From positions 1 to 64,000 of the forward strand of contig CAJJCT010000031.1 of assembly GCA_905182735.1 (NCBI GenBank): a stretch of DNA of 64,000 bases, given 5' to 3'. The DNA comes from Candidatus Marivariicella framensis. GTDB lineage: Bacteria; Bacteroidota; Bacteroidia; Flavobacteriales; Flavobacteriaceae. This document shows positions 1-8,179 of this stretch, piece by piece. The stretch's first letter is position 1. The number at the start of each line of letters is the position of its first letter. The notes beneath the pieces were generated by a model. The model ran no database searches. It was not told where the DNA came from and saw nothing but the letters and a program-made list of their open reading frames with translations. The translations under genes and the position numbers were made by a program.

Positions 1-37
1 AAAATCTGAAAGTGTAAAGTTGGAGGTACATGACTGA
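1..37 (+). CDS. 3' end of an unidentified gene, cut by the window edge
   Basis: The frame starting at base 2 is open to a TGA at 35-37 and would encode a C-terminus ending KLEVHD. Too little is visible to identify a family or to prove it is coding. It would be convergent with the CstB-like gene that follows on the minus strand, leaving about 70 bases between the two stop codons. Confidence 0.25.
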   Translation, partial: KSESVKLEVHD

Positions 38-107
38 AAAAACGTTTACTATTCCAATAAAAAAAAATAAAAAGAAGCTTAAATTTTTCATTTATCCTAA
101 GATAGAT

Positions 108-1493
108 TTATGTTATTGGAATAGCAGTCTCTTTGATAGATTTAAAACCTCCTTTTATCTCGATTAAATTATGCACTCCCCTGCTTTTTAAAATTGAAGC
201 AGCAATCATACTCCTATATCCTCCCGCACAGTGAACATAAAAATTTTTTTCATCTGGAACATCTGATAAATAATTATTAATAACATCTAAAGGGGTGTTA
301 ATTGCAGAATCAATCCTTTCATTATCATATTCAGAATTTTTACGTACATCAAAAATAACAGAATCATTATTTTTGATTTCTATTTCAAATTGCTGAGCTG
401 AAATAGATGTTACTTTATCAATCTGATTTCCTGATTCTTTCCAAGCTGAAAAGCCACCTTCTAAATACCCTATAGTATTATCAAACCCAACTCTTGATAG
501 TCTTGTTATGGCTTCTTCTTCTTTTCCTTTTTCAACAACTAGTAAAATAGGTTGTTTTACATCTGCTATTAGAGTTCCTACCCAAGGAGCAAACCCACCC
601 TTTAAACCAATAAAAATTGATTTAGGTATATGTCCTTTTGCAAAATCCTGTTGATGCCTAACATCAAGTATAATAGCTCCTGAATCATTAGCTGTTTTTT
701 CAAATTCTAAAACTGATACTGGATTAATACCTCTATCTATAATCGAATCGATATCTTCATACCCCTCTTTGTTCATTTTAACATTTAAAGGAAAATAGGT
801 TGGAGGAGGCATGAGTCCCTCTGTAACTTCTTTAATAAACTCTTCTTTAGTCATGTCTGCTCTTAGGGCATAATTCATCTTTTTTTGATTTCCAAGAATG
901 TCCACTGTCTCCTTCATCATGTTTTTACCACATGCAGAACCTGCTCCATGTGCAGGGTAAACAATCACATCGTCAGCCAATGGCATAATTCTATTTCTTA
1001 AGCTTTCATATTGAATTCCAGCCAAGTCTTCCATTGTCATGTCATCAGATTTTTGAGAAAGATCAGGACGACCCACATCTCCTAGAAAAAGGGTGTCTCC
1101 ACTAAATATAGCGTAATCTTTTCCATTATGGTCTTTCAATAAATATGTTGAACTTTCCATGGTATGGCCTGGAGTGTGCAAAACTGTAATTGTACAATTA
1201 CCTATTTTAAAAACCTGATTATCAGTTGCTATTATAGCATCATAATTTGGATCAGCGTTTGGCCCGTATACTATTGGAGCTCCCGTCTTTTTTGATAAAG
1301 TCAAATGACCACTAACAAAATCTGCATGAAAATGCGTTTCAAAAATATATTTGATTTTTACATTATTAGACTTCGCTTTTTCAATATAACTGTTTACTTC
1401 TCTTAATGGATCAATAATAGCAGCCTCACCATCACTTTCAATATAATAAGCTCCTTGTGATAAGCATCCAGTATAAATTTGTTCTACTTTCAT
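108..1493 (-). CDS. CstB-like persulfide dioxygenase-rhodanese (metallo-beta-lactamase fold)
   Basis: A cytoplasmic multidomain sulfur enzyme of 461 aa. The N-terminal half is a metallo-beta-lactamase fold with the metal motif HFHAD (about residues 54-58), GHT and FSGDTLF, as in ETHE1-type persulfide dioxygenases. Two rhodanese-like domains follow. The first has no catalytic Cys (ILLVVEKG where the Cys loop should be). The second has an intact active-site loop, HCAGGYRS (Cys near residue 421). This order of MBL, pseudo-rhodanese and rhodanese, and the length, match the known CstB architecture, which oxidises (per)sulfides to sulfite and/or thiosulfate. It is the last gene of a minus-strand operon: its start codon nearly abuts the SulP stop, and a DtxR-type regulator gene lies upstream. 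That the operon serves sulfide detoxification is an inference. Family assignment is firm; the exact product is not. Confidence 0.88.
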   Translation of the reverse strand: MKVEQIYTGCLSQGAYYIESDGEAAIIDPLREVNSYIEKAKSNNVKIKYIFETHFHADFVSGHLTLSKKTGAPIVYGPNADPNYDAIIATDNQVFKIGNCTITVLHTPGHTMESSTYLLKDHNGKDYAIFSGDTLFLGDVGRPDLSQKSDDMTMEDLAGIQYESLRNRIMPLADDVIVYPAHGAGSACGKNMMKETVDILGNQKKMNYALRADMTKEEFIKEVTEGLMPPPTYFPLNVKMNKEGYEDIDSIIDRGINPVSVLEFEKTANDSGAIILDVRHQQDFAKGHIPKSIFIGLKGGFAPWVGTLIADVKQPILLVVEKGKEEEAITRLSRVGFDNTIGYLEGGFSAWKESGNQIDKVTSISAQQFEIEIKNNDSVIFDVRKNSEYDNERIDSAINTPLDVINNYLSDVPDEKNFYVHCAGGYRSMIAASILKSRGVHNLIEIKGGFKSIKETAIPIT

Positions 1494-1494
1494 T

Positions 1495-3222
1495 TTATTC
1501 TAATATTTCTGTATTTGCTTGCAAACTTATTTTTTCTTCAATCTTATTTTTTGGATTTTTATTTTTAAAATAAGCAAAAGCCTGCTGAGTATTAGCAAAA
1601 AAATGTTGACTTCCAATAGCTTTTGCAACTCCACTTTTAAATAAACTATCGACAACCGGTCCAATTGCACCAGCTATATAAAATTGAATATTTTTAGATT
1701 TTAAAGTTAAAACTATTTCATTTAATATTTTCATTCCGCTAGAATCAATATAATTAATCCCCCCTGAACTAAGAATAACAACACTTAATTTACCTTTTTT
1801 TTGATTAACTCTTTCAAGAAGCTGTTCTTTAAAAAATTGTGAATTTCCAAAATATATTTGCTCATCAAACCTTAGTAAAAGTAAACTCTCATAAGTTTCA
1901 ATATCCTGTGTAAACCTGTCTATATCTTTAAAATAATCAGTTCCTTTAATTTTTCCTAAAACAGCAACATGTGGCTGAGTAGATCGATATACTAATAATA
2001 ATAATGAAGCTAAAACTCCTAAGATAATCCCTTCTTTTATCCCAATAAAAAGAGTTATGAAAAACGTGAATAAAAGAATATAAAATTCGCTTTTACTTGA
2101 TTTCCATAATTTTTTGGGTGATTCAAAATCAATTAATTTAAATACAGCAACCATTATGATTGAAGCTAAAATCGTGTTGGGTAAAAAATAAAATAATGGA
2201 GTCAAAAATAAAAGAGTAAGTCCAACTACTATAGCGCTTATTATTGATGCTAATCCAGAATTAGCTCCAGCTTGATCATTTACTGCTGTTCTAGAAAAAC
2301 CTCCAGTAGTTGGGTATGATTGAAATAAAGAGCCAACAATATTTGATGCTCCTAAAGCAATTAATTCTTGGTTGGGATTAATCGAATAATCTTTTTTTTC
2401 TTCAATAGCCTTTGCAACAGAAATAGCTTCCATAAAAGCGATTAATGCTAGTGTTAAAGCTAATGGTAATATTTTTGTAATATTTATCAGTTCAATTTCA
2501 GGTAGTCTAAATGAAGGAAGGCCCTCAGGGACTACGCCTACAATCGATACTCCAGAGTTTTCTCCAAAATATTTAATCCAGACACTAGAAAGAATTACCG
2601 CTATCAAAGCTCCAGGAATAGATGGGTTTAGTTTTTTTAATAAAACTAATATTGCTATTGCTATTAGTCCAATAAATAAAGTGATTAAATGGATTTGAGA
2701 ACTTTTATCTATGAACTCAATTAATAATAAATGTATTTTATTGCTTGATTCAAAAGGAGCTCCAACCAAATGCTTTAATTGACTTAATCCGATAATAATA
2801 GCTGCAGCAGATGTAAAACCAGAAATAACAGGTTTAGAAAGAAAATTCACCAAAAATCCCATCCTTAAAAACCCTAAAACAAGTTGAATTAAGCCCATGA
2901 AAAAAGCTAAAAAAATTGCCATTGAAATATATTCATTAATTCCTGAAAGCTTTAAAGCTGCTAATCCAGAAGCAACCAACAAGGAGTCCATTGCTACTGG
3001 ACCAACTGATAACTGACGAGAAGTACCCATAATAGCATAAATAACTTGAGGGACCAAGGCTGCATAAAGACCAAATACCGGGGGTAATCCTGCAAGAAGT
3101 GCGTATGCCATTCCTTGAGGAACTAGCATAATCCCAACCGTTAGACCAGCAACAAAATCGTTTTGAATTGACTTTTTTGAAAGATTAGGAAGCCATTCTA
3201 ATATTGGAAAATATTCTTTCAT
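1495..3222 (-). CDS. SulP family inorganic anion transporter
   Basis: An inner-membrane SLC26/SulP transporter. It opens with the typical MKEYFPILEWLP segment, then about ten or more hydrophobic helices (VPQGMAYALLAGLPPVFGLYAA is the usual N-terminal signature), and ends in a cytoplasmic STAS domain (LSSGGINYIDSSGMKIL). SulP proteins carry sulfate, bicarbonate or other anions; the substrate cannot be read here. The ORF track starts at a TTG four codons upstream, but the ATG at 3222 fits family N-termini better and is used here. It lies 42 bases after the DtxR-like gene and directly before the CstB-like gene. An anion exporter for sulfite or thiosulfate made by that enzyme, or a sulfate/bicarbonate importer, are both possible. 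Confidence 0.9.
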   Translation of the reverse strand: MKEYFPILEWLPNLSKKSIQNDFVAGLTVGIMLVPQGMAYALLAGLPPVFGLYAALVPQVIYAIMGTSRQLSVGPVAMDSLLVASGLAALKLSGINEYISMAIFLAFFMGLIQLVLGFLRMGFLVNFLSKPVISGFTSAAAIIIGLSQLKHLVGAPFESSNKIHLLLIEFIDKSSQIHLITLFIGLIAIAILVLLKKLNPSIPGALIAVILSSVWIKYFGENSGVSIVGVVPEGLPSFRLPEIELINITKILPLALTLALIAFMEAISVAKAIEEKKDYSINPNQELIALGASNIVGSLFQSYPTTGGFSRTAVNDQAGANSGLASIISAIVVGLTLLFLTPLFYFLPNTILASIIMVAVFKLIDFESPKKLWKSSKSEFYILLFTFFITLFIGIKEGIILGVLASLLLLVYRSTQPHVAVLGKIKGTDYFKDIDRFTQDIETYESLLLLRFDEQIYFGNSQFFKEQLLERVNQKKGKLSVVILSSGGINYIDSSGMKILNEIVLTLKSKNIQFYIAGAIGPVVDSLFKSGVAKAIGSQHFFANTQQAFAYFKNKNPKNKIEEKISLQANTEILE

Positions 3223-3264
3223 GTTAATCCGCAATTTAATACTTTAATTATAGGGTGGTTATAA

Positions 3265-3675
3265 TTAATAATCACTTTTTGGAATAACCGATCCATGAGG
3301 ATCAATTAATTCATCCCCTAACATTTCTCTCATTCTGTTAAAGAAACTCGAATTCTCTATGTGCTCTATTTCTTCAGCAATTTCATGAACTTGATCTACT
3401 GAAAAATTCATTTCTTTAACTAAATATAATTCAATAAGCCTGTGTTTTGAAATAATTTCTATTGCCTTTTTTCTTCCTTTAGAAGTCAATTCAATTGGCT
3501 TATATGGCATTGTATCAATAAACCCCATCTTCACTAATTTATTCAACATGTTTGAGACAGTAGACTTACTTACTTTAAAAAAAATACTGAGCGCCGTAAC
3601 TGTTACCTTATTATTTTTCTCTTCAAACTTGTAAATAGTTTTTAGATAATTTTCTTTTTCAATTGTTTTTTTCAT
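3265..3675 (-). CDS. DtxR/MntR-type metal-dependent transcriptional regulator
   Basis: 136 aa: an N-terminal winged helix (KVTVTALSIFFKVSKSTVSNML, with TSKGRKKA in the wing) followed by a dimerisation/metal-binding helix region with KHRLIELYL and a cluster EEIEHIEN. These carry the Glu, Glu-His and His ligands expected in MntR and DtxR. It stops after the dimerisation domain and so lacks the C-terminal FeoA/SH3 domain, like the short MntR form of Bacillus. It is divergent from a TonB receptor gene across 56 bases that hold two palindromes. It probably represses that receptor and its own operon when iron or manganese is bound; which metal is not decided by the sequence. Confidence 0.85.
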   Translation of the reverse strand: MKKTIEKENYLKTIYKFEEKNNKVTVTALSIFFKVSKSTVSNMLNKLVKMGFIDTMPYKPIELTSKGRKKAIEIISKHRLIELYLVKEMNFSVDQVHEIAEEIEHIENSSFFNRMREMLGDELIDPHGSVIPKSDY

Positions 3676-3679
3676 AAAT

Positions 3680-3696
3680 GTTTTGTAGTATAAAAC
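3680..3696. promoter_or_regulatory. palindromic operator copy 1 (putative DtxR/MntR-type site)
   Basis: GTTTTGTAGTATAAAAC is a near-perfect inverted repeat: seven of eight pairs match around a central G. It lies 4 bases upstream of the regulator start codon. A second copy differing at one base lies 26 bases away. Assignment to the adjacent regulator is inferred from position. Confidence 0.6.
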
Positions 3697-3711
3697 TTTA
3701 TAATAGTTTTG
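3682..3711 (+). promoter_or_regulatory. Bacteroidota-type promoter for the TonB receptor gene
   Basis: TTTG (3682-3685) and TAGTTTTG (3704-3711, matching TAnnTTTG) are separated by 18 bases, the spacing known for the Bacteroidota -33/-7 promoter. Transcription would start near 3715, giving a leader of about 17 bases before the GTG at 3732. Both elements sit inside or across the two palindromes, so a bound repressor would block them. Confidence 0.55.
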
Positions 3712-3722
3712 CAGTATAAAAC
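3706..3722. promoter_or_regulatory. palindromic operator copy 2 (putative DtxR/MntR-type site)
   Basis: GTTTTGCAGTATAAAAC repeats copy 1 with one change (T to C) and shares the flanking CTTT. It ends 9 bases before the receptor start codon and overlaps the -7 element of the predicted promoter. Confidence 0.6.
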
Positions 3723-3731
3723 TTTTTTTTA

Positions 3732-5975
3732 GTGTATCGAATTCTATATATATTTTTCATTTTTGTTAAAATATCATATGCCCAAGTTTATCCTATAACA
3801 GGCAAAGTGTTTTCTGAAGGTTATCCTCTTCCAGGTGCCTCTGTAATAATTAGCGGAACCAAAATAGGAACTATAACTAATCAATCTGGTTATTTTATCA
3901 TAAACGTATCTAAGGTAAAGAATCCCAAAATAATTATTTCATATATAGGGCATAAATCTTTCAGTCAAAAAATAAGTTATAGTAGAAAAAATATTGGATC
4001 AATTGAATTAAAGTTAGATGATCAATTAAATGAAGTAGTTATTTCTGGAACATTAAAGCCAGTTTCAAAACTAAATAGCCCCGTACCTGTTGAAGTTTAT
4101 ACTAAAGATTTTTTTAAGGGAAACCCAGCCCCTTCTGTTTTTGAGTCAATGGGGATAATAAATGGTGTTAGACCCCAACTAAACTGTAATGTTTGTAGTA
4201 CTGGAGATATTCATATTAATGGACAAGAAGGCAGTTATACAATGGTTTTAATTGATGGACTTCCAATCGTAAGCGGGTTATCATCAGTTTATGGATTATC
4301 TGGTATACCACAATCTTTAATCGAGCAAGTTGAAATTGTTAAGGGACCTGCATCAACTCTTTATGGGTCAGAGGCAATAGGAGGATTAATCAATTTAATA
4401 ACTAAAATGCCTGCAAATGCTTCGAAATTTTCTTTTGATTCCTTTACCTCAGGGTGGGGAGAAATAAATACAGATTTAGGTTACAAGTACAAATCAAAAA
4501 ACAAAATACAAGGCATTTTAGGTATAAATTATTTCAATTATTCGAATCCTATTGATAATAATAATGATGGGTTTACAGACTTAACACTAGTAGATAGAAT
4601 CTCAATTTTTAATAAGTTGGATTTCAAAAACAAACTATCTGTTGCAACTAGATACATTTATGAAGATAGGTGGGGAGGACAAATGAACTGGTCTTCAAGT
4701 TTTAGAGGTGGAAAAGAAGTATATGGAGAAAGCATCTATACTAGTAGAATTGAGGTTTTTGGAAAATATGATTTTAATAAAAACTTATTTTTTCAATTTA
4801 GTTTTAATAATCATGATCAAAATTCAGTTTACGGAAGCACAATATATAACGCAAAGCAATCAATAGGTTTTGGTCAATTAATTTGGACTAAAAATTTAAA
4901 AATTAACTCTTTTCTTTTTGGTTTAGCATATAGATATACATATTATGATGACGATACAACAGCAACATTTAATGAGGGTTCATCATCTAATATGGCAGAG
5001 ATAACAAACCTTCCAGGTTTTTTTATACAAGATGAAATAAAAATCAATGATTTAAATACAGTTCTCCTAGGCTTAAGGTATGATCACAATTCAATTCATG
5101 GAAACATATTCACTCCAAGATTAAATTATAAAATTACTAATCAAGACAAATCTTCAACTGTAAGATTTAGCATTGGATCAGGTTATAGAATTGCAAAGGT
5201 TTTTACAGAGGATCATGCAGCTTTAACTGGAGCTAGAGATGTTGTTTTTTTAAATGATTTAAAACCTGAAAGATCATGGAACACAAACATGAATTATGTA
5301 AAAAAAATATATGCTAAACAAGGTTATATACTAGATTTTGATGCCAGTATTTTTTGGACAAAATTCTCAAATAAAATTGTTCCAAATTATGATATAAATC
5401 CAAATCTCATAATTTATGATAATTTAAATGGTAGATCCATAACTAAAGGAGCATCAATAAATTTTAATTCATTATTTAATAATGGACTTAGAATTAACAT
5501 TGGTGCTACTTATATAGACTCATCAATTATTGAAGATGGAGAAGAGTACACTCCATACTTAACAGAAAGCTTTCAAGGAGTTTGGAAGATTGAAAAGAAA
5601 TTTATTAAATCTAAGTATAAAATAGATTTTACTGGAAATATTATAGGGAAAATGAGACTTCCTAGATTAGGGTCATTGGATCCAAGAGATGAATTTTCTC
5701 CAGTTTTTAGTATAATAAACTTACAAATAACAAAGTCTCTTAAGAACAATTATGAATTTTATGGTGGTGTTAAAAATATTTTAAATTTTACACCTGCTGA
5801 AAATAGTATTGCCCGCTCATTTGATCCTTTTGACAAAAAAGTACTATTTGATCAAAATGGAAATGCTACTCAAACTATTGAAAATCCATATGCACTTACA
5901 TTTGATCCATCATATGTTTACGCTTCCAATCAGGGTATTCGATATTTTATTGGAATGAGATGGAGTTTAGACTGA
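3732..5975 (+). CDS. TonB-dependent outer-membrane receptor (probable metal or chelate uptake)
   Basis: A 747-aa receptor. A signal peptide ends near ISYAQ. A carboxypeptidase-regulatory-like domain follows (about 20-105: GYPLPGASVIISGTKIGTITN), then a plug domain (about 110-225; VLIDGLPIVSG, EIVKGPASTLYGSEAIGG) and a beta-barrel ending in an aromatic-rich strand (GIRYFIGMRWSLD). The plug has a CNVC motif just before GDIHING, unusual because outer-membrane receptors seldom hold paired Cys there. The start is a GTG 9 bases after a palindromic operator. It is convergent with the PepSY-flavoreductase gene, only 2 bases apart. Divergence from a DtxR-like regulator and the neighbouring reductase suggest iron, heme or another redox metal complex. 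The substrate is not provable from sequence. Confidence 0.88.
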   Translation: MYRILYIFFIFVKISYAQVYPITGKVFSEGYPLPGASVIISGTKIGTITNQSGYFIINVSKVKNPKIIISYIGHKSFSQKISYSRKNIGSIELKLDDQLNEVVISGTLKPVSKLNSPVPVEVYTKDFFKGNPAPSVFESMGIINGVRPQLNCNVCSTGDIHINGQEGSYTMVLIDGLPIVSGLSSVYGLSGIPQSLIEQVEIVKGPASTLYGSEAIGGLINLITKMPANASKFSFDSFTSGWGEINTDLGYKYKSKNKIQGILGINYFNYSNPIDNNNDGFTDLTLVDRISIFNKLDFKNKLSVATRYIYEDRWGGQMNWSSSFRGGKEVYGESIYTSRIEVFGKYDFNKNLFFQFSFNNHDQNSVYGSTIYNAKQSIGFGQLIWTKNLKINSFLFGLAYRYTYYDDDTTATFNEGSSSNMAEITNLPGFFIQDEIKINDLNTVLLGLRYDHNSIHGNIFTPRLNYKITNQDKSSTVRFSIGSGYRIAKVFTEDHAALTGARDVVFLNDLKPERSWNTNMNYVKKIYAKQGYILDFDASIFWTKFSNKIVPNYDINPNLIIYDNLNGRSITKGASINFNSLFNNGLRINIGATYIDSSIIEDGEEYTPYLTESFQGVWKIEKKFIKSKYKIDFTGNIIGKMRLPRLGSLDPRDEFSPVFSIINLQITKSLKNNYEFYGGVKNILNFTPAENSIARSFDPFDKKVLFDQNGNATQTIENPYALTFDPSYVYASNQGIRYFIGMRWSLD

Positions 5976-5977
5976 TC

Positions 5978-8170
5978 TTAATAGCAATCTAAAAGTAGTT
6001 GACCATTATTTTCAAACTCGCTTAATGATTGATTGAGATTTTTTGATGATATTTCTTCAAGAACATCAAGAACATCGTGCTGCATTGATAATGATCCACA
6101 TATCATTATTACTCCATTATTTTTTATTGTATCACAAACTTGATCTTTGTTTTCAATTAAAACGTCTTGAACGTATTGTTTTTTATTTTCTTTCGATAAA
6201 GCCTTATAAAAATGTGAAAGATTATTTTTTGATATAGCTCTATTTATATATTTTTCATAAATTTTTAGAGACTCCTTAGTTCTTCCTCCCCAAAATAAAT
6301 ATAATGGTATTTGAGTATTATTTTCATTAATCATTCCAAGAAAAGGAGCAATACCTGTTCCATTAGATATTAAAATAACAGAATGTGCTTTTTTTGGAAA
6401 ATGAAAATTAGAATTACTTTCAAAAGTAGCATTTAAAGAATCACCGATATTGAGTTCACTTAAATAAGAAGAACAAAAACCTTGATCATGTTTTTTTATA
6501 CTCAATAATAAATCTTCACCAATCTTTCCTATAGAATATTGTCTTGTATAATTATTTTCTTTTGGGAGAATATTTAATAAATCTCCAGACTTAAAATTGA
6601 AGTTTTTTTCAGACTGTAATTCTAATAAAAATGTATTATCAATATTTAATTGTTTTCGATTTATGACTTTAAAATAATTGGTTTTTAATTTCTTTTTGAT
6701 CGGTTTAGTTATTTCTAAATTTAAATTAATTGCTGTAACCTTTGACCATTTTTTAATCCAAAACTCAAAGGCGCTTTTTGATTCTTCATTAATCTTGTAA
6801 AGAGGCATTATTGATTTAAACTTGGGATTATTATTAAGTATTTTATCAACGTCAATAGCAAATTGGCAATAATTTGGATACATTAATGATCCAAAACCTA
6901 CAACTGAAAAATTCATTTCATTTACAGGAATACTAGTTTCTAGTTTTCTTTCAAATAAGCGAGCATTTGATGGAGCTTCTCCATCCCCATAGGTGGCAGT
7001 AAACACAATAATATTCTTTGCTTTTTCATATTGAGTATAGTCGCTTAATGATGATATAAATGCATTCTTTCCTGCTTTAACTAAGCTGTTATAAAAATGT
7101 TTGGCAAATGTATAAGTGTTACCTGTTTCTGAACCTACTAAAATTATATACTCACATTCATTTTCGCCCAATACTTTATTTGTTTTTTTACTTTTAAGAA
7201 TTCGTTTAAGTCCCATTGAAAATCCAGAATACATAAAAAATAACATACTTGAACTTGCTATAAATAAAATAATAGACCATAATATACTTCCTCTTCCTGT
7301 ATGTAAAATTAAGTTCCATCGTGCAGCTAGTTTCATAAAAGGATAATGAGATTCTTTAATAACTCTTCCCGAAAACTGATCAATAATTAGCACTCTATCT
7401 TTAAGAGAAAGTTCAAAAAAATCTTCTTTAGATTTTGAAAAGGGAAAAGTTAAACTTCTAACTTCTTCTAATGAAATAGTTTCAAAAAAGCTTGTTAATG
7501 ATTTGTTATTCACTAATTCACTTTGTTTATCATTCCAACTATAATTCAAATAATTCTTTGGTAATAACGATAATTTCTCGATTGACAAAAACACTCCCGT
7601 TACTGCAACTATTATTATAGGAAGAACCAACCACCTTCCCAAAACAACATGATATTTTTGATTAAAATTACCGTCCTTTACGCGCTTAAACCACTTACTA
7701 AAACCACCTTGTCTTTTTGCTAACAAAAAAATTCCTGTAACTCCGATAAAACAGAGCAGCAGTGAAACTAAACCTACAAAAATACGACCAATAGTTTTGA
7801 GGAAAAGTGATCGGTGTAGATTAGTGATGAAACTGAAAAATCGTTTTTGTTTTTTGACCAAACCAATATTTCCTCCAGTTATAGGGTCTATGTAAATTTT
7901 CTTTGCTTGTCCATCATCTGTAATTACTGACGCTATAACAAAATCATCCTCTGTAACTTCTATTTTAATTGTTTCTTTATAATTTTTATTGAGACTTAAA
8001 ACAGTTTGATTGAGTGAAACTTCCTCAAGTGAAGTCAAATTATATGGCTGAATTGAAACTGCTATAGGTTCAAAAGCGAGAATTCCTCCAGTTATGGAAG
8101 CGATTAGTAAAAAAAGTGAAGAAATTAATGCAAGTAAAAAATGACTATATCTCCAAATAAGAAGTGACAT
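5978..8170 (-). CDS. PepSY membrane protein fused to flavodoxin and FAD/NAD(P)H reductase domains
   Basis: 730 aa. The N-terminal half is a PepSY-associated membrane module, with hydrophobic helices near residues 1-35, 130-155, 175-200 and 285-320. Its helices carry His residues (RYSHFLLA, NLHRSLFL, KYHVVLGRW, NLILHTGRG) suited to ligating heme. The C-terminal half reads like a sulfite-reductase flavoprotein: a flavodoxin domain (GSETGNTYTFA, ATYGDGEAPSNA), an FAD domain (RQYSIGKIG) and an NAD(P)-binding domain (GTGIAPFLGMI, LFWGGRTKESL). Such a protein should carry electrons from cytosolic NAD(P)H across the inner membrane to a periplasmic acceptor, for example a ferric chelate. It lies 9 bases after the DUF2271 gene, as a two-gene operon. 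Domain calls are firm; the acceptor is inferred. Confidence 0.85.
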   Translation of the reverse strand: MSLLIWRYSHFLLALISSLFLLIASITGGILAFEPIAVSIQPYNLTSLEEVSLNQTVLSLNKNYKETIKIEVTEDDFVIASVITDDGQAKKIYIDPITGGNIGLVKKQKRFFSFITNLHRSLFLKTIGRIFVGLVSLLLCFIGVTGIFLLAKRQGGFSKWFKRVKDGNFNQKYHVVLGRWLVLPIIIVAVTGVFLSIEKLSLLPKNYLNYSWNDKQSELVNNKSLTSFFETISLEEVRSLTFPFSKSKEDFFELSLKDRVLIIDQFSGRVIKESHYPFMKLAARWNLILHTGRGSILWSIILFIASSSMLFFMYSGFSMGLKRILKSKKTNKVLGENECEYIILVGSETGNTYTFAKHFYNSLVKAGKNAFISSLSDYTQYEKAKNIIVFTATYGDGEAPSNARLFERKLETSIPVNEMNFSVVGFGSLMYPNYCQFAIDVDKILNNNPKFKSIMPLYKINEESKSAFEFWIKKWSKVTAINLNLEITKPIKKKLKTNYFKVINRKQLNIDNTFLLELQSEKNFNFKSGDLLNILPKENNYTRQYSIGKIGEDLLLSIKKHDQGFCSSYLSELNIGDSLNATFESNSNFHFPKKAHSVILISNGTGIAPFLGMINENNTQIPLYLFWGGRTKESLKIYEKYINRAISKNNLSHFYKALSKENKKQYVQDVLIENKDQVCDTIKNNGVIMICGSLSMQHDVLDVLEEISSKNLNQSLSEFENNGQLLLDCY

Positions 8171-8179
8171 ATATTTTAT

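Noticed and set aside
30-167. Plus-strand ATG after GGAGGT opening a 45-codon Lys-rich frame at the left edge
   Set aside because: It overlaps the end of the CstB-like gene by 60 bases on the other strand, and the Shine-Dalgarno-like sequence carries little weight in Bacteroidota; no recognisable product.
6043-7346. Plus-strand ORFs 6043-6237 and 7116-7346
   Set aside because: They lie antisense inside the well-supported PepSY-flavoreductase gene and have no family features.
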